Below are positions 1 through 12,900 of a DNA stretch of 64,000 bases, piece after piece (position 1 is the stretch's first letter; every line of letters starts with the position of its first letter). The position numbers and the translations under genes were made by a program. Under the pieces are notes generated by a model. That model saw only the letters and a list, made by a program, of their open reading frames with translations. It was not told the DNA's origin and ran no database searches. The stretch is from Poronia punctata (lineage: Eukaryota; Ascomycota; Sordariomycetes; Xylariales; Xylariaceae). The stretch is from the NCBI GenBank assembly GCA_022579005.1, contig MU401486.1:186266-250265 (forward strand), written 5' to 3'.

Positions 1-1332
1 TCATCAGGTCACAAATATTAGGGAAAGGCATAGAAGATAATATGTCAGTTAAAAGTAACACATTGGCATTGCTTTGCAACTATTGCCGTCTGGCACTCTT
101 GTCATTCCTAATACACGGCTACATGGATATGGCCGCACATCCATGTTGTCTCCCATTTACCTGAAACCAAACACCTTAACCTCCCTTTTTCACGCCCCTG
201 ATTTTGCTGGCATCCCCAAGTCACGGCTGGAGACAATGTTGTAAACGTAATAGGTAGGTTGGATGGTATGAGGTAGTAGAAAAGACAACAAGCGTGGTTC
301 TTTATCAATGGACTGCCCACTTAATACACAGAATGAAAAACATGGTTATAGTGCACAACACCCATTGATATCAACCGTTTATTTGCAGCCCAAATGAACC
401 GTGCGCAATCCGCAATCCACAACTCCGTCTCGTGCCATGAGCTCTGGAAAAACAAGACGTGCGCGACCGTAGTGCCAACCAACCCAAAGTCCTTTGTGTT
501 GAGATTCTCTTTGTCCGCCGTATACTCCTGGTTTGAAAAGAAAAAAGAATCGATAGCCCAGCCCGAGTGGAAAAATATAACACCTACACCCAGCCTTCCT
601 GTTGTGATACCGCATGCCGCTTGGACCAAACGAAGACCAAAACCCCAGCCGCCTTAATCGTCGCAAAACACTCGCTCTATGTATAGTAGTGGTATTCTTT
701 TCTCGATTGTCATGACCCATCATGACTCTTTGATCGTACCGCTCCCTGGTGAAAAAGCAAGAAAATCCCGTACTCCGTTTGTGTTGTCGTGAACACACAT
801 GCAATGGAACAAATGCAAAAGCCGCCGAATCGATAACGCCCCATTCGTGAATTAATTCAAGACAACCTCCATCTTCTGAGACGGAACACCGAATTTCGTG
901 CCTGGTATCATTTTTTCCCGTTGTGATCCCAATGTAGAAAATTAAAACAGGAGGTATCGATCATCTTCAATGCAGGGGAAAGAATGTGTCCATCGCCTGC
1001 GCCGATTAAGCTCTGCCGATTGGACACTTGTATATGTCGAATAATTATGTTATTTTATACAGGGGAAGTGTGTGGAAGGGTTGACCCATTCTCCCATCAA
1101 GGAAGAATGAGACCCGCAACGTCCTGAAGGATTATAAGATTTTTTTTTGATGAAGATGACCATGTCGATGCCTGATGTCTGTCGGTGCCCACCAAGATGG
1201 ACCGGTTGTGGAGGATTCGTACAGCGAACGAGCGCTACACAGACGGATCCATGTAGGTATGCTCACGAGTACATATAAACGAAGGTAGTGTACCGGTTTC
1301 CTCGTTTTCCACTAGGGAGCGAGAGTACCGGT
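1..1332. other. Non-coding flank, no gene recognised
   Basis: No frame here has the look of a protein family, codon bias or a plausible splice pattern. The part nearest 1,332 is presumably the 3' untranslated region and terminator of the minus-strand gene at 1,333-2,061. Several short frames on both strands between 320 and 800 overlap each other and are treated as chance. Confidence 0.6.
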
Positions 1333-2061
1333 CTACCAACGTCGATTGACGTGGTGCATCCTGGAGGGCGACGCTGACTGTGGCGGGCTCGACATGGTCA
1401 TGCCGTTGGCTGGGTTGATGATGGGGATGGCATTTCGAGTTCTTGTAGCTGCGGGTTGTTGCAGTTTTAGGCTCGACTGTTGGTGTTGGAAAGAGGGCGG
1501 CACAAAGGAAGGTGAAGTATTATTAAGCGCAAAATGATGCGTGGCAATCTGTTGAGCATGCTGTGTGGGTGAAGCGCTAGGTGACCCACTTGACAGAGAC
1601 GAACGATCTGACGAAGCACTGCTAATAGACACAATCTGCGGACACCAATCACCTGGTCAGCAACTATGGCATTGATACGACCTTCCGACGTCACCATTCC
1701 CAGTCTGATTCAATGCAATACACAATGAACAGTGGCAACAGCATGGTGATCCGGGTGGACTTACATCGTTCTCGGTTAACAGTTTTGGACAGAACTCCAT
1801 GTCGTCCTCCAGATCAAACGATCTGCTGGCTTCGAACTGTGACCGGAAGGCGGCAACATGGGGCGCGTCAATTGATAACTCCCTCATACTCTTCATACCA
1901 CGGAACTGTTTTTGAGAATTCTGGGGATTCTGCGAAACGGAAACCCTGGGAACCCTTCTGTTGTTCCGTCCGCCGTGGTGATTGTGCGATACCGAGGGCA
2001 TTGCGGCTGTTGGCTGTTGATGGGGATGGTGGTGATGGGTATAACTGTAATATGCTGACAT
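1333..2061 (-). CDS. Conserved fungal protein of unknown function (199 aa)
   Basis: Two exons, 2061-1765 and 1635-1333, joined by a 129-nt intron with a GTAAGT donor and a CCGCAG acceptor; splicing keeps the frame (phase 0) and gives 199 residues. The N-terminus is rich in His, Ser and Asn (about 1-50). It is followed by a compact charged segment (about 53-99) containing FRGMKSMREL, AFRSQFEASRSFDLEDD and EFCPKLLTEND, then a Ser/Pro-rich tail ending in NRRW. I recall similar short proteins with an SMREL...FDLEDD core and an ATRTRNAIPI motif as conserved hypotheticals across Pezizomycotina; no function is known to me. No signal peptide, membrane segment or catalytic motif is visible. It could be a small regulatory protein that is mostly disordered. 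Confidence is high that it is a gene and low on function. Confidence 0.8.
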
Positions 2062-3612
2062 TGTGGAGTTGTTTTTCCTTTTTTCTCTTCCTCGGTCCGG
2101 GACAAAATAGATTTACTTCACAAAATAGACGCCGTTGTGATGGCAGTGTATTAGAGAGGGCGCAAACGTGGTTGCCGGGGAGGCTCGTCGGTCGTTGGCT
2201 TGTTGCTACCTCACGGTTGGGAATTGTTGTGTACAAGTGGATGCGGCAAGGCTTAGAGCTTAGAGTAGCCAAAGCTGTGTTTGTGCGCGCAGAATTAAAA
2301 GGCGGCCGGTAAAACCCTCGAGGACAATGAAGACCAAGAGCTGTCAAGGCAGAAAGCAGAGAAGATTGATTAAAGTCCTTTTTTCCTTCTTTTTGTTTAA
2401 TGGTAAATACTGTACGGTTGAATGAATCAGGATGTGGGAGATGTCTAGATGTATGTATGTATGCAAATTGTGTGGTTGGTTTGCAAGTGAGGAGAAGGCG
2501 GCAGTGAGTGGTGGGTGTGTGGTAGGATCGAATCGAGCAAGAGGAAGAGTGGAAGGGAGAGGACGGAATTTGGCCCTGTGTCGGGGGCCAGAGATGGTGA
2601 AGGATTTTGTTGAACACGACGGCCTAGCCAAGTGGCGTAGTGGAGGGTCGACCAAGAGGCCCATAGGTACAAAACGCTGCTCTGAATGCACGATGTGGGT
2701 TTACAGTGGGTTGCAGACCATAACAACCTTGGAACCCACTACGATGAGTTGCTTGCTGGCTCTTATTGGCTCTTTGCTCAAGTGAGCAGACATCGTGGAG
2801 CCACAGTCCTGGTATCCTTGTTCAATCCTGTCCACGCATGTCCCAAGGCGGTCTAGTTCACTACATGGCTTCCTGCAAGGACAACAAGAACCAACCAATA
2901 GCCGTCAGTTTGCCACTCTGTCCAGTATAAAACGCAACAAAGCTCACTTGGTCCGTTCATCCCGACTTGAAACGATTGGTCAGACTTTACAAGAGCTAGA
3001 TCATTTGTGAACATTGACCCTTGTAGATCAATAAGCTTTACTTGGTGGCGCTTGTTGATAAATGCTACCTAATGTACTTCCTAACAGTATGTACCTACAG
3101 TATCACACATATCTTTTCTGCTTGTGACACGGCCGCAGACCGCCCCTTTGTTTGTTTCGTACTTCTGTAACACATTGGCTGTTACCACCATCAAGGCCTA
3201 TTGCTCTTGTACCTGCTAGGCCTGTGTTTTGCCTGTGTTTTCTCTGCCTTTGGACCATTGTTTATCAGAAACATCCTACCTAACCTAGCCAGTTCCTTGA
3301 GATATCTATTTAGTGGTAGCCTTCTTTACTCAGTACTACACGTAGTTGAGGCTCTGGCAGCCTGAGTTGATATGGATGATAATGTGATGTACAGACATAG
3401 AGGGAATACCTACATAAGACACCTGCACCTTTGTATACTGACTATCAATGTACACGTAGGTTAGCTAATTGCTGGTAACAAACTAAAACATGCTAAATAT
3501 GTATCTAAGGTTAGGTGAGAGATTCTCATAAGAAGTTTGCTTTTAAACAGACAAATATTTCACGGTTGCAAAGCTATTTTGCTATGTTCTCATACATTTA
3601 TATAACAAATAC
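2062..3612. other. Leader/promoter of the upstream gene, then repeat flank
   Basis: About 2,062-2,700 should contain the 5' leader and promoter of the minus-strand gene. It is C/A-rich on that strand and includes a GTAT/TGTA run near 2,450. Beyond 2,700 nothing coding is recognised. From about 3,430 the sequence becomes A/T-rich, as if mutation had leaked outward from the neighbouring retroelement, which begins at 3,613. Confidence 0.5.
3609..3612. repeat. Target site duplication, left copy (ATAC)
   Basis: ATAC immediately precedes the left LTR and recurs just after the right LTR at 16,535. If the final A of the right LTR is counted, the duplication reads as 5 bp (AATAC), the more common length; the two readings cannot be told apart here. 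Confidence 0.7.
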
Positions 3613-3912
3613 TGCGATGAAAATTAAAGATTTCTAAAGATTACTCCAACTTTATACTAAAAGAGGTCTAGCTAGAGTAAACGCATTAACTAGGTTTTAA
3701 GGGCTTTATATTAATTACGGCTTTATAAAGGTATTTTAAAAAGCATGACTTAGTATATTGTATATATAATAGATAGCTAGATGTTTAGGTTTAAAAAGCA
3801 ACGCAAAAATAAGGGCTATATATATAAAAATAAAAATCAAGCTATTTTTTTTTAATTTTGTAGCTATTTTATAACGTAAAGCGTAACTAGCATATATGCT
3901 AATTATGTTGCA
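3613..3912. repeat. Left LTR (300 bp)
   Basis: It aligns without gaps to 16235-16534. I count about 37 differences, every one a C/T or G/A transition. The first 200 bases of this copy mostly keep the original G and C (for example GCGATG at its start, where the right copy has ATAATA). The last 100 bases carry T and A where the right copy keeps C and G. Confidence 0.88.
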
Positions 3913-6900
3913 ATTTTTTTTAGCTAAAAAGGTTGCTGTTTTTAGCACTTTTAAGGCTAAAATAAGTTAACGTATTATAAAAACTCTTTTTTTTAGTAGG
4001 ATTAATACAATGCCCTTATTGTTTTATTATTTAATAAGCCTTTTATAGCTATTTAAAGCTATTAAAGGTCTTATTTGTTAAGATTGCCTATTGCTACTTT
4101 TAGTAGTAGCTTGCTTTAGTTGCTATAACTTTGTTTTAGCTATTATAGCGTTAAAGGCTTTTATATTTACGCAGTACTATATTTAACCTTTTTACTTATA
4201 AAAATAAATAGGCTAAAAGCAAGTTATATACTAAAAAAAAGTCTTATTAACCTTATAATATAAAGCAGTAGCTAGACTTATGCTTATACTAATAGCAAAT
4301 TGCTTTAGCGTGCTTTGCTAACAATGCTATAATATAATATTTTTAATAGTAGATTTAAGTGCATATTTTTTTACTTTTATAAAAGGACTATAAAGCTTAT
4401 AATAAGTTAAATGCTGTTATGCTTTTCTTTAAAACTTTTTAACTAGTAAATCTTTTAGTTCTAAGCTATAGTAGCTATTAATAAAAAGCTTTTTTTTAAA
4501 CAAGCATACTATTAATAATTTAAATAAAGTACTTATTAACTTATAATCTTTTTATAAAAAAATAAATAAAGCTATGCTAAATAGTAAACATAAAAGTGCT
4601 TTTAAAGTGCTATAAATGTTTAAACTAGTAAACCTAGTTATAGTAGTCTTAAGAGTTTAAAAATAGGTAGCTTTATATTAATTTTGTTTTTTTAAAGCAG
4701 TCTTTTTTTTTATAAAGCAAATTCTAGCTATTTTTTTAAGTGCTATTAAAATAGTAATAGTATTTTAAGGCTTATATTTGCTAAAAGTACTAGTAGTTAA
4801 AAGTATTAGCTAGTTTAAAACTTTAAATAAGTAAATAACGTAAATAATATAAAATATTTTATATTTTTAACCTCTTTGCTATATTAGCAAAAGTATAACT
4901 ATAATATATTGCAGTATAAGCAACATATAAAATATAATTTTATAAACTTGCTATAGCTTTTTTTTAATTTATATAATGCTTTATTTTAGTATTTTTAAGC
5001 TATTAATAATAAAAGCTATTGTTTAAAAATAATTAACTACTATAGTATACTAATAAGCTTTTTTATAAAACTTTAAAATAAAATATGCTAGCATTTAGTT
5101 ATAAGTAGCCTTTTTTTATTATAAGTTATAAGTAGCTTTATTCTAAGCCTAAGTCCTTATAAAATAAAATTTTTATATAAGCTTAATAATTATAAACAAA
5201 TACTTAAAGTAAAAACTAAAATAATAAGTTTTTATAAAATGCTTTAAAATAACTACTACTTTTTTATTAAAAAGCTATTTTTAGTAGCAAACCTAAAGCG
5301 TTATATTAATTAAATATTTTAGCTTATATTAGTATTATAACGTATTGCTGTTTTTATTATATAAGTTTGTAAAGCTATAAAAGCTATTAATATTTAGTTT
5401 TAAAAAGTATAAAATATTTAAGTTTAAATTAAAAATATGCCTAGTTTATAAGGGAACAAGTGTGCTTTTATATAGCTGTTTAAAGTATATTTTTATAAGC
5501 AAATCTTTAAAATCTAGGTTTTAAGTAAGCATAGCAAAAGTATTTAAAATAACAATATTAAGTATAAATAGCATAGTTAGTAAAGGTTGCTAAGGTATAG
5601 CTAGCTTAAATATAAAACCTTTTTATTTTAATAAAACTTTATATTAAGTTGCTAACTATATTACTAATATAATAAATACTAATAAGTTTACTTTTAGTGC
5701 TTAATTAAGCGTTAAGTTAATTATATTATTTAAAGGCTTAATAAAAGTAATTAGAGTTGCTAGGCAAAAGTATTTATATAACTAGCTATTATTTTAACTA
5801 TAAAAAAAAAAAAACTTAATTTAAGTAAAAACTTTATATGTTTTTTATAGCTAAATGCTTATTAAAAGCTTTAGTGCTTACGTATGTTTAAAAGTAAGGA
5901 CTTAGTTTATTAAGTTAAACATATAAGCTTTTTATAAGTAAAGATTAACTATAATAAAAATTTAATAACTACTGCTAATATATTTTTTTAAAATAAAAAG
6001 CTTTATATTAACTATATTTTTTTTAAACTATTATTATAACTGTTTTTTTAAGTAGCTGCTAAAGGTTTTAAATAAAAAGTTTTAAAATATACTTATAGCC
6101 TAGCTAAACGTATTTTTAATTAGAATATAAGGCCGGTTTTTTAAAATTAAACAAATACTTGCTATAATCTTACTTTTTAAAAGCTAGCTATAATAGTAGT
6201 GCTTAATTAGTATACTAAGCTAAAAACTAAACGTCTTTTTTTACTATATTTTTTAAAAAATAAAATCTAAGCATTTTTTGTTATAAAGCAAATAGTTAAT
6301 TTTATTATTGCTAATATTTTTGCTGCTTAAAGATCTTTATAGTTTTATATAGTTTAATAATAAGTTAATATACTTAAAATAATTTTGCTAAATACTTATA
6401 AGCGCAAATAAAGGTTTTTAAAAGTAAATAAAAGCTATAATTTCTTATAGCGCGTTTTTTTTAAGTACTAAGATTTAATTTGCTATATTATATAAGGTAA
6501 TAAATTAAATATATAAAGTTAAACTATAGTACTAGGCAAACTAGAAATAAAAAAATAAAAATAAAAGTTTTTAAAAAAAAAAAGGAGTATAAGTATAAGT
6601 ACGGACTAAAAAAACAAAAGTAAGTTTATAAGCTATTTTTTATAAGCATAGTATGCAAACTAGTAAATAAAATTATAGTAAGTATTTTTTCTAAGTTTTT
6701 TTTATAACAAATTAAAGTAAAAAAACCTAATAAAATTTGCTTTATTAAGTGCTTAAAGCTATAAATATAAATTATTATAACGTACTTATAACTTTTAAGT
6801 GTTTGCTTGCTAAATTAAACAATTTTTATAAAGCTAGCTTGCTAATAGTAACTTAAAGTTATATATTATTTATGCTTTATTAAGCTAATGCAAGTTTTTG

Positions 6901-9900
6901 CTAAAAAAGCAGTAAGCTAAGTATTAAAAGACTATTTTTTTTTTTTTTTGCTTTTTTGCTTTTTTTCCAGGTTTTTAAATATTTTTTGCTGCTTTATTAT
7001 TTTAAAATTAATGCTACGCTTTATTATAAATACTTTAAAGCTTATAAAAACAAGTAAAGGCAATACTAACGTAAACTATATAATTAGCAAAGATTTTAGT
7101 ATTAACATTGTTTATAAAAAGTAGTTGCTAAGCTTAGTTAAAAAAATAAGCAAAGCTTAGCTAGTTATAAAAAAAAACAAGAAAACTGTTTTTAGGCCTA
7201 AATAGCAAGAGGTAAAAGTATTGTATTAATTTTTTATTATTTAAGTAGGTGCTAATATATTAAAAATATTTAAAGCTTTAAAAATTAAAATTGTTAGTAG
7301 TATTGCTTAAAGTTATTATATTTGCTAGCTAGTCTACTTATTTTTTTATATTGCTAGCAGCGCTTTAAAATGCATTATTAAGCTTATAAAAGCTTTAGCA
7401 AAAAAAAAGGACTTTAACTTAAAGCCTGTTTATATTAAAAGTAAAAATAGCAAACTATAAGGTAAATATTTTATACGTTTGTTATAAAACTAATATTAGT
7501 ATAAGGCTTTTTTAATTTAATAAATAGGTTGCTTAAATGTTATTTTTTATATGCGCTATAAAAAGCGTTTTATTAAATTAAATATAAATACTTGCTTAGG
7601 TATATAGCTGTTTTTTAAGTGTATTTTTAATTTAAAACTTTAAAGTAGTTTTTATAATAATTACGCGTTTATAGTTTAAAGCATATTTTATATTTATTAT
7701 AACGTAGTTAATTTGCTTTTTAAAATATAGCAACTTATAGCATTTAATTTAACTAAAAGTTTTATATTTATTATAAACCTTAAAGCATATAAGCTAATAT
7801 TTATATTGTTATTAAAAAAGCTTATATAGTTAACGTATAAATAGTTTACTAAACAAAGCTTAAAAAAGAGATTTTAGTAACTATATATAAAATAAAAAAA
7901 AAAAGGGCAAGAAAATAGAAAAAATATTTAAAAAGACTAGGTATTGTATTAATTTATATAAAAAATAAAACAAAAACATATGTTTTAAAACATTAAATAA
8001 AAATATTAAAAAAAATAGTTAAAAGCAATAAGGCATACTTTTTATTTTAAGCAATATAAGAAATAGAAAAGGTATTATTGCTATATTTTTTAAAAGCAAG
8101 TTGTTAATTTTAATATATAAATAAAGAAAATATTTAAAAATAATAAAATTAAAAAAAATTAGTAATAGGTTTAAAAGAAAAAAAATATAAACAAAGGGCT
8201 TTTAAAAGTAAGAAGCTAATATAATGTTTATATTATAAAGTTATTTTACTATTTTTTTTTTAAAGCAATATAAAACTAAAAAGCTAAAAACAAAAATTTA
8301 TTAAATAAGTAGTGCTAGCTAAGCTTTTAAAAAAAAAACGTATTATAAATAAAGGTATTTAGTTAATTTTACATTATACTAAACCTATAAACGCTATTAA
8401 TAGCTACTACGTTAATATTTATTAGTTTAAAAAAGCTATTAACATAATTATAGTTTTTATAAAAATTTAAAGCAAAGTTATTATTTATTACTAGAAGTTT
8501 TAAGTTTAGCTTATTAATAAGCTTATTTTTTTAAAAAACACTTTTAGTAGTTTAAAGGTTTAAGTTAAAGTTTTTTAGTACTTAGTATTTTTTGTTATTT
8601 TTATAAAAAGCTTAAAGCTGTTTTATAAAATAGCAGCTATATAGCTATTGTTTATTTATTTTAGCAAGCTTATAGTATATATTACTTATAGCTTTAATAA
8701 TTTAATATAGCTTATTTTATTAATATAAAAGCTTTTTATTATTACTTTTATTAATTTTAAAAAAAGTATTAAATAAAAGCATAAAGTTACTAATGTATAT
8801 TTTAAGCTAGATTTTATAAGTATTTTGTTAATTTTGTTAGTTTATATTGTTTTTTTGTTTTAAAGTAATAATTTTTTTTATACGTTTAATATTTTTTATA
8901 TAATGTTTTAGCTGCTTTACTTTTAACGCTACTAAATTAGTATAATTAAAAACTAAATCTTATTATAATACTTACTATATTAGCATAACGTTTTTAATTA
9001 GCAAAATAAGTAAACATTTATAAACTAGTTTATATAAGCTATATTTATAGTATTAAATAGTAACGTTGTTTGCTAAAATAGCAAAGCTTAAGTAATCTAG
9101 CTAGTTTTTTTTAGTTTTATTAATTACTTTTATAAGCGTTATTTTAATTAAGCAGTGCTTACTTTTAATAAGGCCTTGTGCTTAAAAGTAATAAGCTAGC
9201 TTATAAGCTATATAATACTTAAAGTGTTTAGCTACTATAATAATTTTCTTTTTAAATTTACTTTTATTATTATACTTAATATATAGCATGCTACTATAGC
9301 AATATACTATATATTTGCAAAAAAACTTAAATATTAACTTAAAGTTTACTTACTAAAAAGCTCTAGCTTTAAAAAAGGCTGTTTGTTTATATTATGCTTT
9401 AATTAAAGCAGAAAAATTTTTATAAAATAGTATAGTTTAAATATTAATAACTTATAAGTATAAAAAGCTAATAAAAACGTTATACTAGTACTATTTTTTA
9501 AGTAAGCTACTTTATAACTTTTAATAGTTAAAATAAGATTTAGTTGCTAAGTAAACATTTTTAGCAAAGTTAAGCTAGTAATAAAGTTGCAAAATTTGTT
9601 AAATTACTAAGTTAATTTTTTTATAGCTAAAAGCTAAGTAGATTTTTTAAATAATTAACTTGCGCTTTTTTAAAAAATTAATATATTGCTTAGAAGTAAA
9701 ACGCTAAGTTGCTTATTTTTATAAAGTACTATTATATATAAAGTGTTAATATATGTAATTTTTAAACCTTTTTTGTTTATATTTATTATTATAATATTTT
9801 AAAACAACACTAGTAATAAAAAATTAGGCAATTTTTTAACTTTTTTAAGTTTATTAAACTATAAGCTTTAGTAGTAGCTTAATAAGCTAAATTAAATAGC

Positions 9901-12900
9901 TAAGAGCAAATAACTTACAATTAAGTTCTAAGGCTTTATTTGCGCTTATTTATAAGTTAGCTTAAACTATATTAATATTTATAAATATAGCGCTAAGCTA
10001 AGTATTAATAAATTGCTTTATATTACTTTTTTACTTATTATTATTATTGTTAGTAAGCTTTTAAAATTGCTAAAATAGGCTATTTGCAGCTATATATTTT
10101 TTTTTTAATATATAGTAAAGCTTAAAGTTAAATATTTTAATATATAAGATTTACTAAGTAAAGACTATATTTAAAAAAGTAAAAAACTTATTATTTAGCT
10201 AAGCAATTAAAACTTTTGCATTAGTTTTTAAAATAAATTATATACTATAAAAGTAGTTTTATAAGCGCTTTAGTAACTTAATAACGTTAAAAGCTTTTTT
10301 TTTTATAGCGTTATAGTTTAATTTAAAGCTTTTTTAACATTTTAATTTATATTAAGCTAGCTTAATTTCTTTGTTTACCTTTTAAGCTAAAATATATTCT
10401 TATTTAGTTTTAAAAGTATTAGTTTAAAAGTAAATTTGCTTACTTTTATAGTTAATAGTAATTAAAAGCAGTGCGTTAATTAAAGCAAGTTTTAACTAAT
10501 TTATAAACTATTGTTGCTTACTTTTTTAAATAAAAGCTATATTTTTTTATAAAAAGGTAGTAAAAGGTATATAAATTTAAAAGTAGTTTTTAATTTATAT
10601 TTTATAGTAAATAGTAACTTTAAAAAAAGCTTTAATATTTATAATGTTTTTATATGCAAGCTATTTTTTAATTTTAATAACCTTTATACTAATAAGCTTT
10701 TTTTTATATGTTTTATATATAAACTTAATAATTTTTATAAATTAGCAACACTATTTGCTTTTTATAGCACTTAAAGTAAAACTAGCTAGTTTTAAGTTAA
10801 AAAGCATAGCATTAATGTTTTTTAAATACTTTAAAACGTATTGCTTAATTTTAAAAGCAACTTTTTAATTATTATAGTACAATATAAAGCTTTTAATTTT
10901 TATATTATTAAAAAAGGGCTTATATTTTTAAAAGGCAATATTAAAAAAAACTTGTATAATAATATATAAAAACTAAGCAATAAAGTTTATATAGCTTTGT
11001 AGCAAAGTTATTATTTAAAATAACCTAAACAAAGTGTTAAATATAGTTAAAGCATAGCTATAAATAAAAAAATCAATTTAGTTATAGCTAAAAAACAAGT
11101 TGCTAACTAATATAATAACGCATATAGCAAATTTTTTTGCAAACTTATTATAGCTTTATAGCAAAATAGCGTTTTAAATAGTAATAATATTAAGCTTAGT
11201 AGCTAAGTTAATAAAGCATAAGCCTCTTTTAAGCTTTTTAACTATAAACTATACATTATAATATAGCAAGCTTGCTTTTTTTAAGACCTTGTTTTTAAAG
11301 CGTGTTTATAAGACCTTAATAACCTTATTCTTTAGTAGCACAAAAATTAAAATGCTTTTAGCTTGCTATACTTTATAAAGTACTGCTTTAATTTTATATA
11401 GCAAAGCAATACTATTATTAGCGCGTTTTATTTTAAAAAAATCCTATGCTAAAGCTATTTTTTTATAAAAGAAGATTTTTAGCAAAACTGTTTTTTTTGC
11501 ATTAATAAAATTAGTTTCTTTTAAGCTTTAAAGTAGCTTTATAACCTTTTTTTAAGTAAATTACATTTTTTAAAAGTGTTTTGCAAATTAAAGCTAAATA
11601 TTTTTATAAATATTTCTTTACTATAATTAAGTTTTATTTTTAACGTTTATAACTTTTTTTTTAATAGCTTTCTCTTTTTAGTTATATATGCTTAAAAAAG
11701 TTATTTTATTTAGTAAAACATTATTAAAAAAATAAACTTTTTTAGCCTTGCTTTTATATATAGTAAAAATATTAAATAACTTAATTAAGGCGCTTAGTTA
11801 ATTTGCCTTTTTAGCAGCAGTAATACTAATTTGTTAAGCTTTATAATAAACCTTTTAAGTAGCATTATAAAAAATATTTATAAAAGCGTTATTATATAGT
11901 ATAGCTTATATAGTTTTGTTATTAGCTAAACTAATTAAAAATATATTAAAAAAGCTAAAATTAATACTATGTTTATAACTAAACAGTATAGCGTTTTTAA
12001 AGTAAATAAAGCTAAAGCTAGCAGTATTTAAAAATAAGCTCTTTTTAATATTAAGCACTATATTAAAGATTTTTTTTTAAAGCATGCTATAAAAAGCAGC
12101 GTTGTAATTTATAACTAAAGCAATGTTTTAATTATAGCAAAATAGGTTAAACTTGTTATTATTGTTGCTATTAGCTACTTTTTTAACAATTGCTTAATAA
12201 GGCCTTATTATATTATTTGCTAGCTTTAAAAATAAGCAAATAGCAGCTAGTTTTTTAATATATTAACAACTTTAAATAGCTATAGCAAAAACTAGTTTTT
12301 AATAAACGCTACTAAAATTATAATCTTTATTTTTTTAAATTATATATTATATATAAAGTAGTTATTTTAATAATATAAAGACATATTTATTTTAATAATA
12401 AAATTTATACTTAAAAGTAAAAGAAATAAAGCATATTACTTTAAAATAATATATAATAAAAAATTAACGCTTTGCTTAGCAAGCTATACTTTAGTTTTAA
12501 TAATACTAGTATAACTAACTTTATTAGCATTACTGCTATAGCTTTTTTAAATAAAACTAATTTACTAAACTAACAAAGCGTGCTTTAAAACGTATGTTTT
12601 AATAATAAAGCTAGCTTGCGCACTAATATTAATAACTTTTATAATAAGCTTGCCTTGCTTTTTTATACTTATAATAACAATAATTTTAAAGTAAGTTTAA
12701 ACGTAGTTAGTAACTATGCGCTGCTTTAAAGCTATAAAAAATATTTAAAATAAAGTTAGCTTTAAATTAAAGCTTTAAGCACTTAGTTAAATATTATTTT
12801 ATAAAATATTAAAAGCAACTATTATAATATTAATATAAAAATAGCTGCCTATATTAGTTGCTTATTATAATGTATTTTTAACAAGCTAAGATCTAGTCTA

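Noticed and set aside
1868..2617. A 249-codon minus-strand frame overlapping the gene at 1,333-2,061
   Set aside because: It starts with GTG, is in a different frame from the spliced gene, is low-complexity and shows no family features. It is best explained as leader sequence.
3736..3948. Short frame at the left end of the A/T-rich block
   Set aside because: It lies mostly within the left LTR and is a chance opening in mutated DNA.
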